In this document: positions 51,732 through 59,575 of the stretch, one piece after another | Layout of the letters: each line of letters starts with the position of its first letter | Position numbering within the stretch: position 1 is the stretch's first letter | Assembly: GCF_028622875.1 (NCBI RefSeq) | Contig: NZ_CP117709.1 | Span: forward strand, 5,459,001-5,523,000 | DNA length: 64,000 bases | Reading direction: 5' to 3' | Origin: Streptomyces sp. MMBL 11-1 | GTDB lineage: Bacteria; Actinomycetota; Actinomycetes; Streptomycetales; Streptomycetaceae | Made by a program: the position numbers and the translations under genes | The notes under the pieces: model-generated | Seen by the model: the letters and a program-made list of their open reading frames with translations, nothing else | What the model was told of the DNA's origin: nothing | Database searches by the model: none

Positions 51732-52793
51732 ATGACCCGTCCGGACGACCCGGCGAAGTCCCTCCACCCCCGCCGCGACCTGTGCGAACGGGCCGTGGAC
51801 CCCCGGGAGGCCGCCGCCGGACCGGAAGCGCACGGCCTCACCGGCCGCAGCGCCGCGCGCTATCGCCACCGGGACGTCTGCGCCCCCGCCGAGGAGCTGT
51901 ACGCCCGCATGTCACCCCGCACCCGGGGGCCCGTCGGCGGCGGGCCCCCCGGCCCCGTTCCCGACGCCGACGCACGGGCCACGTGGACCCTCCTCGCCCT
52001 GCTCCCCGGAGCCGCCTGCCTGGCGACCGCCGGAGTGCTCCGGGTCACCGAGGGAGCCCTCGGCGACGGGACACGGACCCTCGTCACCGTCGTCGGCGCC
52101 GTCCTGGCCTGTCTGGCGCTCCGGGCGTGCCTGGGCCGAGGCCCCCTGCGGGCGCCCACAGGGGGCCGGGCCGGGCTGTACAGCTGCTGGCTGCTGGGTT
52201 ACGCGGTGTACGGCGAGGAACTGCTCGCCCAGGTCATGACCGGTGGCCCGGACGGTCCGTGGGGCGGCACCCCCGCCCCGCTCCTCGGGTTCGCCGTCGC
52301 CGTCGCCCCGGCCGCCTGGTGCGCCCACCTCTTCGCCGTCCACGCCCACCGCGGACCGGCCGGCAGCCGCGCCCCGGAGGAGTCCGGCGCGGGCGTGCGG
52401 CCCCTGTTCCTGGCGGCCGTCATCCTCTTCCTCGGCGCGCTGCTGCCCCTGCTGTACCTGGCCGGCCTCGGCCTCGGAGGGGGCGGCGTGTCCGTGGCGG
52501 CCGCCTCCCTCGGAGTCCTGTTCTTCGTGGCAAGGCTGCTCGCCGCACACGGACTGCCCGAGCCGGGCGCCGTCGCACTTGCCGCGGCCTGCGCCGTCGA
52601 GGCCGGGGCCATGGCACTTGTCCTCTCGGCCCGGCTCCCCGGACTCGAACCCCTGGCCCAGCCTGTGGACGCCCTCGTCTCGGCAGGCGGGACCGGTGCC
52701 GTGCCCGCCCTCGCCTGTGGCGGGGCCGCCGTCGGCCTGCTGCTGCACGCGGCCTTCGCGCTCTCCCGAGCCGCCGCCCCCACCCGGACCTGA
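51732..52793 (+). CDS. Integral membrane protein of exopolysaccharide-type cluster
   Basis: A 353-residue protein with a polar N-terminus (80 residues, RDLCERAVDPREAAAGPEAH) and about 8 membrane segments afterwards (WTLLALLPGAACLATAGVL, TLVTVVGAVLACLALRACL, LFLAAVILFLGALLPLLYL). No family could be fixed; it stands where related Streptomyces clusters have a membrane gene between the DUF3492 glycosyltransferase and the epimerase, so it may take part in polysaccharide export. GGAGA precedes ATG 51732. In-frame fusion with the relic gives a possible 515-residue reading. Confidence 0.75.
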   Translation: MTRPDDPAKSLHPRRDLCERAVDPREAAAGPEAHGLTGRSAARYRHRDVCAPAEELYARMSPRTRGPVGGGPPGPVPDADARATWTLLALLPGAACLATAGVLRVTEGALGDGTRTLVTVVGAVLACLALRACLGRGPLRAPTGGRAGLYSCWLLGYAVYGEELLAQVMTGGPDGPWGGTPAPLLGFAVAVAPAAWCAHLFAVHAHRGPAGSRAPEESGAGVRPLFLAAVILFLGALLPLLYLAGLGLGGGGVSVAAASLGVLFFVARLLAAHGLPEPGAVALAAACAVEAGAMALVLSARLPGLEPLAQPVDALVSAGGTGAVPALACGGAAVGLLLHAAFALSRAAAPTRT

Positions 52794-52947
52794 GCCGGCC
52801 CCACCGACGTACAACCGCCGCCTCACCGACCTGCCACCGCACGACCCACCCACGTTCCACCGCTTCACCGACCCACTTCCGCGGAGCCGACGCCGCGGAC
52901 TCGTCCAGCACCGCACGACCGACCCGACGACCTAGGAGAAACCCGCC

Positions 52948-53007
52948 ATGACCCCCCAGTCCCCCGCACCGGCAGTGAGCCGTCGGCACCGAGGCGGTGC
53001 GCGATGA
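52948..53007 (+). CDS. 19-residue ORF coupled to the epimerase gene
   Basis: CTAGGAGAAACCCGCC precedes ATG 52948, the best ribosome site in this region. The ORF MTPQSPAPAVSRRHRGGAR ends in TGA that overlaps the epimerase ATG (ATGA at 53004-53007). The epimerase itself has no good ribosome site, so it is probably translated by coupling. Confidence 0.5.
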   Translation: MTPQSPAPAVSRRHRGGAR

Positions 53008-53969
53008 GGGTGCTGCTGCTCGGAGCCAACGGATTCCTCGGCCGCTTCGTCGCCGACCGTCTGCTCGCGGATCCGGCCGTCCATCTCACGGCCCTCGGCC
53101 GCGGCGACGACGCCGACGTCCGCTTCGACCTCGCGGGCGGCAGTCCCGGGGCGCTCACCCGCTTCCTGGACGCCGTCCACCCCGGAGTCGTCGTCAACTG
53201 CGCGGGCGCCACGCGGGGTGGGGCCCGCGACCTGACCCGGCACAACACCGTCGCCGTCGCCACCGTCTGCGAGGCGCTGCGCCGCAGCGGCTGCGGGGCG
53301 CGGCTCGTCCAGGTCGGCTGCGCCTCGGAGTACGGGCCCTCGCAGCCCGGGTCCTCCACCGCGGAGGACGCGGTCCCGCGGCCCGGCGGCCCGTACGGCG
53401 TGAGCAAGCTCGCCGCCACCGAACTGGTCCTCGGCTCCGGCCTCGACGCCGTCGTCCTCCGGGTCTTCTCGCCCGTCGGCCCCGGCACCCCCGCCGGTTC
53501 CCCGCTCGGCCGGCTCGCCGAGGCGATGCGCCGGGCCATGCAGTCCGGCGACGGCGAGCTGAAGCTCAGCGGCCTCGGCGTACAGCGGGACTTCGTCGAC
53601 GTACGGGACGTCGCGCGTGCCGTCCACGCCGCCTCGCTCTCCGCCGCCCAGGGCGTCGTCAACATCGGCACCGGGCGGGCCGTCCGCCTGCGCGACGCCG
53701 CCGCCGTCCTGGCGAGGGTCGCCGGGTACGCGGGCGCGCTCCACGAGCTGGACACGCCCCCCGCGCGCCTGCCCATCGGGGCCCCGCGCACCTCCGCCGA
53801 GTCCGTCATGGAACACCTCTCCGCCACCCCGTCCCCGTATCCCGACGGCTGCGGCGCCTGGCAGCAGGCGGACGTCCGCACCGCGCGGGACCGGCTGGGC
53901 TGGCGGCCCCGGATCAATCTGGAGGAGTCCCTGGCGGACATCTGGATGGAGGCGGCGTGCCGTATCTGA
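53004..53969 (+). CDS. NAD-dependent epimerase/dehydratase (extended SDR)
   Basis: A 321-residue SDR enzyme: NAD motif VLLLGANGFLGRF (GxxGxxG), GCASEYGPSQ and the YxxxK catalytic pair in PYGVSKLAATEL. C-terminal RDFVDVRDVARAVHAA and VVNIGTGRAVRLRD are typical of sugar-nucleotide epimerases (GalE-like). It could make the UDP-sugar for the adjacent polysaccharide machinery. It overlaps the GH135-like gene by 13 bp. Confidence 0.88.
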   Translation: MRVLLLGANGFLGRFVADRLLADPAVHLTALGRGDDADVRFDLAGGSPGALTRFLDAVHPGVVVNCAGATRGGARDLTRHNTVAVATVCEALRRSGCGARLVQVGCASEYGPSQPGSSTAEDAVPRPGGPYGVSKLAATELVLGSGLDAVVLRVFSPVGPGTPAGSPLGRLAEAMRRAMQSGDGELKLSGLGVQRDFVDVRDVARAVHAASLSAAQGVVNIGTGRAVRLRDAAAVLARVAGYAGALHELDTPPARLPIGAPRTSAESVMEHLSATPSPYPDGCGAWQQADVRTARDRLGWRPRINLEESLADIWMEAACRI

Positions 53970-54781
53970 CCGCGCCCACCGACGCCCGCCGCACCGCCGG
54001 TGGCGAGCCGCTCGGCTTCGGCGTCCCCGGCTACGCCCATCCGCTGCTGGCCCCCGCCGAATGGGCCGAGCTGGCCCGCCCCGGCACCCCGCTCCACTGG
54101 GCCGTCCTCAACATCGCGGACGGCCCCGGCTCCCGGCCCGACCCGCACTGCCTGGAGGCGGCGGGCAGGCTGCGCAACGCCCGCGAGCGCGCCCTGCACG
54201 GCGGCTCTCCGGACGACACGGTCCGGGCCTCCGGCGGCAGGCTGCTCGGCCACCTCGACCTGGCCTGGGGCGAGCGGCCGTTCGAGGAGCTGATCGCGGA
54301 CGCCCGGTCCTTCATCGACTGGTACCGGACCGGCGGCTTCTATCTCGCCCGGTGCCCCGCCGAGCGGGCCGGACTGCCCGCCGTCCGTCGTCTCACCGGC
54401 ACGCTCCACGCCCTGCTGGCGGAGAGCGACAGCGCCGACGCGGGGGGCCGCCTGGTGCTGGGCCACGGCACGCACCCGTATCCCGGGTACGCGGAGGCCG
54501 CCGACCAGCTGGTCACCTTCCAGGGCCCCTGGACCGATTACCGCTGGTCACAGGTGGCCGAGTGGACGGCCGACTACCCACCGGAGCGGTTCGCCCACTT
54601 CGTCCACGGTGTCCCGCGCACCCATCTGGAGGAGGCCATGCGGATCGCCCGCTGGCAGGGCGCCGGGACGATCTTCTTCACCGACCGGGACGGCCGGAGC
54701 GGACAAAGTGACCCATTCGCCGCGCTGCCCAGGTACTGGGACGAAATCGTCTCGCGGGTCGGACCGGGTATCTCGGAATGA
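53957..54781 (+). CDS. Spherulin-4-family protein (GH135-like)
   Basis: A 274-residue TIM-barrel-like protein: GFGVPGYAHPLLAPAEWAEL, LHWAVLNIADGPGSRPDPH, GGRLLGHLDLAWGERPFEEL, YRTGGFYLARCP. Spherulin-4 proteins include Sph3 (GH135), which cleaves galactosaminogalactan. No signal peptide is seen, so it may act in the cytosol or via another route. GGAGG precedes GTG 53957 inside the end of the epimerase gene, so they are coupled. Confidence 0.82.
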   Translation: MPYLTAPTDARRTAGGEPLGFGVPGYAHPLLAPAEWAELARPGTPLHWAVLNIADGPGSRPDPHCLEAAGRLRNARERALHGGSPDDTVRASGGRLLGHLDLAWGERPFEELIADARSFIDWYRTGGFYLARCPAERAGLPAVRRLTGTLHALLAESDSADAGGRLVLGHGTHPYPGYAEAADQLVTFQGPWTDYRWSQVAEWTADYPPERFAHFVHGVPRTHLEEAMRIARWQGAGTIFFTDRDGRSGQSDPFAALPRYWDEIVSRVGPGISE

Positions 54782-54880
54782 GAAGGGGCGTGGCAGTGTT
54801 ACGGGGAGAACAACCGTACGTAGTCGACCGTAAGAAGCCGGTCTACGTAGAATCCGACCACCTGCATTGTTGAGGTTCCT

Positions 54881-56059
54881 GTGTCGCTGCCACCCCTGGT
54901 CGAGCCAGCTGCTGAGCTCACCGTCGACGAGGTCCGCAGGTACTCCCGCCACCTGATCATCCCGGATGTCGGGATGGACGGACAGAAGCGTCTGAAGAAC
55001 GCCAAGGTGCTGTGTGTCGGCGCCGGCGGCCTCGGCTCGCCGGCCCTGATGTATCTGGCCGCGGCCGGTGTCGGCACGCTCGGCATCGTGGAGTTCGACG
55101 AGGTCGACGAGTCGAACCTGCAGCGCCAGATCATCCACAGCCAGGCCGACATCGGCCGGTCCAAGGCGGAGTCCGCCAAGGACTCGGTGCTGGGCATCAA
55201 CCCGTACGTCAACGTGGTCCTTCACGAAGAGCGGCTCGAAGCCGAGAACGTGATGGAGATCTTCGCGCAGTACGACCTGATCGTGGACGGCACGGACAAC
55301 TTCGCCACCCGCTATCTCGTCAACGACGCCGCGGTGCTGCTGAACAAGCCGTACGTCTGGGGCTCGATCTACCGCTTCGACGGCCAGGCCTCCGTGTTCT
55401 GGTCCGAGCACGGGCCCTGCTACCGCTGCCTCTACCCGGAGCCCCCGCCGCCGGGCATGGTCCCCTCCTGCGCCGAGGGCGGCGTGCTGGGCGTGCTCTG
55501 CGCGTCCGTCGGCTCCATCCAGGTCACCGAGGCCATCAAGCTGCTCGCCGGCGTCGGCGACCCGCTGGTCGGCCGCCTGATGATCTACGACGCCCTGGAG
55601 ATGCAGTACCGCCAGGTCAAGGTCCGCAAGGACCCCGACTGCGCGGTCTGCGGCGAGAACCCCACCGTCACCGAACTCATCGACTACGAGGCCTTCTGCG
55701 GTGTCGTGTCCGAAGAGGCGCAGGAGGCGGCGCTCGGCGCGACGATCACTCCCAAGCAGCTCAAGGAGTGGATCGACGGCGACGAGAAGATCGAGATCAT
55801 CGACGTCCGCGAGAAGAACGAGTACGAGATCGTCTCGATCCCCGGCGCGAGGCTGATCCCGAAGAACGAGTTCCTCATGGGCACCGCCCTCCAGGACCTC
55901 CCGCAGGACAAGCGCATCGTCCTCCACTGCAAGACGGGCGTCCGCAGCGCCGAGGTCCTCGCGGTCCTCAAGTCCGCGGGCTTCGCCGACGCGGTGCACG
56001 TGGGCGGCGGTGTGATCGGCTGGGTCCACCAGATCGAGCCCGATAAGCCGGTGTACTAG
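54881..56059 (+). CDS. moeZ: Adenylyltransferase/sulfurtransferase MoeZ (ThiF-rhodanese)
   Basis: A 392-residue two-domain enzyme that adenylates and sulfurates ubiquitin-like sulfur carriers (for molybdopterin, thiamin and some natural products). The ThiF domain has LCVGAGGLGSPALMYLA, NLQRQIIHSQADIGRSK, and zinc Cys pairs (PCYRCLYP; DCAVCGENP). The C-terminal rhodanese domain has the active-site loop HCKTGVRSAEVL. Orthologue of Rv3206c. GTG 54881; an upstream TAGAAT is a possible -10. Confidence 0.94.
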   Translation: MSLPPLVEPAAELTVDEVRRYSRHLIIPDVGMDGQKRLKNAKVLCVGAGGLGSPALMYLAAAGVGTLGIVEFDEVDESNLQRQIIHSQADIGRSKAESAKDSVLGINPYVNVVLHEERLEAENVMEIFAQYDLIVDGTDNFATRYLVNDAAVLLNKPYVWGSIYRFDGQASVFWSEHGPCYRCLYPEPPPPGMVPSCAEGGVLGVLCASVGSIQVTEAIKLLAGVGDPLVGRLMIYDALEMQYRQVKVRKDPDCAVCGENPTVTELIDYEAFCGVVSEEAQEAALGATITPKQLKEWIDGDEKIEIIDVREKNEYEIVSIPGARLIPKNEFLMGTALQDLPQDKRIVLHCKTGVRSAEVLAVLKSAGFADAVHVGGGVIGWVHQIEPDKPVY

Positions 56060-56119
56060 AAGCACCCCGCACGGGGCTCTGTACGAGAACCTCCGTACGA
56101 GACCGTACGAGAAGCTCTG

Positions 56120-56170
56120 TACGGGAAAGGGGCCCGGTCCGCGCGCTGCGGACCGGGCCCCTTTCCCGTA
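56120..56170. terminator. Perfect 23-bp hairpin between moeZ and the convergent peptidase
   Basis: Arms 56120-56142 and 56148-56170 pair fully with GCGCT loop. It serves both convergent genes. Short GTACGAGA-type repeats precede it. Confidence 0.92.
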
Positions 56171-56195
56171 GGACCGGCCTCCCGGGGGCGTCCCG

Positions 56196-57791
56196 CTACG
56201 AGCAGGTCCTGCCGTCCTCCGGGACCTTCCCGTCCAGGAAGTAGGCGTCGATCGTCGAGGTCACACAGTCGTTGCCGCCGTAGGCCCCGTGTCCCTCGCC
56301 CTTGTTGGTCAGCAGGATGCCGACGTCCTTGCCCAGCTCGTCCGCCATCCGCCGCGCTCCCTCGTACGGGGTCGCGGGGTCGCCGGTCGTCCCGACGACC
56401 AGGATCGGGCCCGCGCCCGGCGCGCTGGTCTCCGGCGTCTCGTGCTCCCCCTCGACCGGCCACTGGGCGCACCAGCCGGCGGTGTCCCAGGCCAGGAACG
56501 GGCCGAAGACCGGTGACAGCTTCCGGAACTCGGGCAGCAGCGCACGGGCCTCGTCCACGGTGGGACGGGAGATCGAGTCGGCGCAGGAGATCGCCCGCTG
56601 GGAGTGGCTCTGGGTGTCGTAACGCCCCTTCTCGTCCCGCCCGTTGTACGAGTCGGCGAGCCGGAGCAGACCATTGCCCGTGCCGTTGTTCTCCGCCTCG
56701 TCGAGCGCGGCCGTCAGGGCGGGCCAGCTCGACTCGGAGTACAGCGGGGTGACGATGCCGGTGATGGCGAGCGACTCGCTCAGCTCCCGGCCCGAGTCGG
56801 TCGGCAGCGGACTGCGGTCTATACGGGCCAGCAGCCGGGCGATGCGTTCGGAGCCCGCCTTCGGGTCCTGGCCGCGGTCCTTGAGGTAGTTGTCCAGGGC
56901 GCGCTGGAAGCCCAGGGTCTGGTTCCGGGCGTGCCCGGTCCCGTCGGCCGTCGGGTCGACGACCGCGTCCAGCACGGTGCGTCCCACCCTGTGCGGGAAG
57001 ATGTGCGCGTACGTTCCGCCCAGCTGCGTACCGTAGGAGAAGCCGAAGTAGGACAGCTTCTCGTCGCCCAGGACCTCGCGGATCAGGTCCAGGTCGCGGG
57101 CGGCGTTGACCGTCCCGACATGCGGCAGGACCGCGCCCGAGCGGCGCTCGCAGCCGGCGCCGAAGTCCGCGGCGTCCTCGATGAACGCGGTCTCCTCGGC
57201 CGGGGTGTCCGGAGTCAGGTCGACGCTCCGGTGGGCCTGCTCCTGCTCCTTGTCGGTACGGCAGCGCACCCCGGAGCTGGCCGCGACCCCGCGCGGATCG
57301 AAACTCACCAGGTCGTAGCGGGAGTTGAGCTTCGCGTACGCGTCGGCCGAGCGCGGCAGCGTCCCGACGCCGGATCCGCCCGGCCCGCCGAAGTTGAACA
57401 GCAGCGAGCCGAGCCGCCGCTCCTGGTCACGGGCCTGCTTGCGGACCAGCGCCACGGAGAGCGTCTCCCCCGCCGGCTTCGCGTAGTCCAGTGGTACGTC
57501 CACGCTCGCGCAACGCCACACGGAGCCGGGCGCCTCGCCGCCCCGCGGGGCCTGGCAGCGCTGCCAGTCGAGGCGCTGCGAGGTGAGGGCGGAGGGCAGC
57601 TCCGGCGTCTTGGGGGAGTCCTTGAGCCCCGTCGGCGCGGGGGCGGCGGAGGCGTCGCCGGGGCGGCCGTGGGCCGGCTCGCTCACGTCCGGCTCCGTGC
57701 TCAACAGGCCGCAGCCGGCGAGCAGTCCCGCCGCGAGGAGGGCCGATCCTGTCGAGGCGACGGCCCGACGGACGCGACGATGCGCACGCAT
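56196..57791 (-). CDS. Lipoprotein tripeptidyl aminopeptidase-like hydrolase
   Basis: A 531-residue S33-like alpha/beta hydrolase. Lipobox LLAGCG in the N-terminus marks a lipoprotein. Nucleophile YFGFSYGTQLGGTYA, acid GTTGDPATPYEGAR, and His in TNKGEGHGAYGGNDC match Streptomyces SlpD/SlpE and Tap. It would release tripeptides outside the cell. GGGGAGGG precedes ATG 57791. Tandem paralogue lies just upstream. Confidence 0.9.
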   Translation of the reverse strand: MRAHRRVRRAVASTGSALLAAGLLAGCGLLSTEPDVSEPAHGRPGDASAAPAPTGLKDSPKTPELPSALTSQRLDWQRCQAPRGGEAPGSVWRCASVDVPLDYAKPAGETLSVALVRKQARDQERRLGSLLFNFGGPGGSGVGTLPRSADAYAKLNSRYDLVSFDPRGVAASSGVRCRTDKEQEQAHRSVDLTPDTPAEETAFIEDAADFGAGCERRSGAVLPHVGTVNAARDLDLIREVLGDEKLSYFGFSYGTQLGGTYAHIFPHRVGRTVLDAVVDPTADGTGHARNQTLGFQRALDNYLKDRGQDPKAGSERIARLLARIDRSPLPTDSGRELSESLAITGIVTPLYSESSWPALTAALDEAENNGTGNGLLRLADSYNGRDEKGRYDTQSHSQRAISCADSISRPTVDEARALLPEFRKLSPVFGPFLAWDTAGWCAQWPVEGEHETPETSAPGAGPILVVGTTGDPATPYEGARRMADELGKDVGILLTNKGEGHGAYGGNDCVTSTIDAYFLDGKVPEDGRTCS

Positions 57792-57892
57792 GATCCGGAT
57801 TCCCTCCCCAGGGGGTGTCATGCCGGTCATGCTAACCGCCGTGCGCGGCAGGGGAGTCGGGGGCCCGTGTCACCCGCGTTCGGGGGTCGGTG

Positions 57893-59485
57893 TCACCCGC
57901 ACACGGTGCCGGACTTCGGCACCGTACCGTTCAACAGATAGCCGTCCACCGCCCGTTGCACACAGGCGTCCTTGCTGTTGTACGCCCCGTGTCCCTCGCC
58001 CTTGTAGGTGAGCTCGACGCCGACGCCCTCCCCGAGCTTCTCCGCCATCGCCTTCGCGCCCGCGTACGGGGTCGCCGGGTCGCCGGTGTTGCCGATGACC
58101 AGGATCGGGGCGGAGCCCGGGGCGCTGACGTCCGGGGTCTTCCAGGCGCCCGCCACCGGCCAGCCGGTGCAGCTCATCAGCCCCCAGCCCAGATAGTCCC
58201 CGAACAGCGGGGACGCCTTGCGGAACGCGGGGAGTGCCGCCTTCGTCTGTTCCAGGGAGAACCGCTGCTTGCTGTCGGCGCAGTTGATGGAGATGTTGGC
58301 GGCGTTGGAGTTGTCGTACCGGCCGTCCTCCGAGCGGCCGTTGAGCGAATCGGCCAGGGCGAGGAGCAGCCCGCCGTTCCCGCCGCCCGCCTCGTCCAGG
58401 CCCTGTTCCAGCAGCGGCCAGGTCTCCTTGGAGTAGAGCGCGGAGGCGATGCCGGTGGTGGCCAGCGTCTGCGTCAGCGCCCGGTCGCCGAGCCCGTCGA
58501 CGGGCTCCTTCTCCAGCTCGGCCAGCAGATCGGCGATGGCCTGCTCGACCTCCCGCTGGGTGGCCCCCGGCAGCGCGCAGTCGTCGCGTTCCGCGCAGTC
58601 CTTCGTGAAGTTGTCCAGGGCGAGCTGGAAGCCCTGGGCCTGGCCGATGGAGGACTGCTCGGCGTCCTTCGTGGGGTCGACCACCGCGTCGAAGACCGCC
58701 CGGCCGACCTTGTCCGGGAAGAGGTGGGCGTAGACGCCGCCCAGCTCCGTGCCGTACGAGATGCCGAAGTAGTGCAGCTTGTCGTCGCCCAGTACCGTGC
58801 GCATCAGGTCCATGTCGCGGGCCGCGTTCGTCGTGCCCACGAAGGGGAGTTCGGGGCCGGAGTTCTCCTCGCAGTCCGCGATGAAGTCCTTCTGACCCTG
58901 GACGAACTGCTTCTCCTCGGCCGCGTCGTCCGGGGTGGAGTCCTCCTGGTAGAACGCGTCGAGCTCGGCGTCGTCCGAGCACTGGACGCCCTCGCTGCGG
59001 CCGACCCCGCGGGGGTCGAAGCTCACCAGGTCGTACCGGGTGCGGAGCGTGTCGTACTCGGTTCCGAACGCGGGCAGCGTCGCGACGCCGGACGCGCCGG
59101 GCCCGCCGAAGTTGAACACCAGCGAGCCGATCCGCCGCTTCTGCTCCTTGGCCTTCGCCCGTACCAGCGCCAGCTCGATCGTGCGGCCGTCCGGCTCCGC
59201 GTAGTCGAGGGGGACGTCCATGAAGGAGCACTCCCACACCACGCCGCCCGGCAGCGGGGACGGCGACTCGCCGCCGCCCTGGGCCTCGTTCGGAGGCGGG
59301 CACGGGGACCAGCTGAGCTTCTGCGACGCCAGGTCGTCGGCGGTGGAGGACGGCGAGGCGGTCGACGCCCCGGTGGGCGTCGAGGACCCCTCCCCGTCGC
59401 CGTCGTCCGAACAGGCGGTCAGCGGCAGCAGCACGGTGGCGGTGGCGGCGAGGGCGGCGGCGCGCAGAGCGGGGGAAGTCCTCAT
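57893..59485 (-). CDS. Lipoprotein tripeptidyl aminopeptidase-like hydrolase (paralogue)
   Basis: A 530-residue relative of the preceding gene with lipobox LPLTACS, nucleophile YFGISYGTELGGVYAHL, acid IGNTGDPATPYAGAK and His KGEGHGAYNSKDACV. Both hydrolases share length and ends, so they arose by tandem duplication and diverged. Starts at ATG 59485. Confidence 0.92.
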   Translation of the reverse strand: MRTSPALRAAALAATATVLLPLTACSDDGDGEGSSTPTGASTASPSSTADDLASQKLSWSPCPPPNEAQGGGESPSPLPGGVVWECSFMDVPLDYAEPDGRTIELALVRAKAKEQKRRIGSLVFNFGGPGASGVATLPAFGTEYDTLRTRYDLVSFDPRGVGRSEGVQCSDDAELDAFYQEDSTPDDAAEEKQFVQGQKDFIADCEENSGPELPFVGTTNAARDMDLMRTVLGDDKLHYFGISYGTELGGVYAHLFPDKVGRAVFDAVVDPTKDAEQSSIGQAQGFQLALDNFTKDCAERDDCALPGATQREVEQAIADLLAELEKEPVDGLGDRALTQTLATTGIASALYSKETWPLLEQGLDEAGGGNGGLLLALADSLNGRSEDGRYDNSNAANISINCADSKQRFSLEQTKAALPAFRKASPLFGDYLGWGLMSCTGWPVAGAWKTPDVSAPGSAPILVIGNTGDPATPYAGAKAMAEKLGEGVGVELTYKGEGHGAYNSKDACVQRAVDGYLLNGTVPKSGTVCG

Positions 59486-59575
59486 GTCCCCATCGTGCGG
59501 CGGGGCACCGGGGAGCGCGGCCGGGCGCGGTCCATGCGGGTGGCGGAGCCGCTGCAGCCGCCGGGCCCCGCTCGG

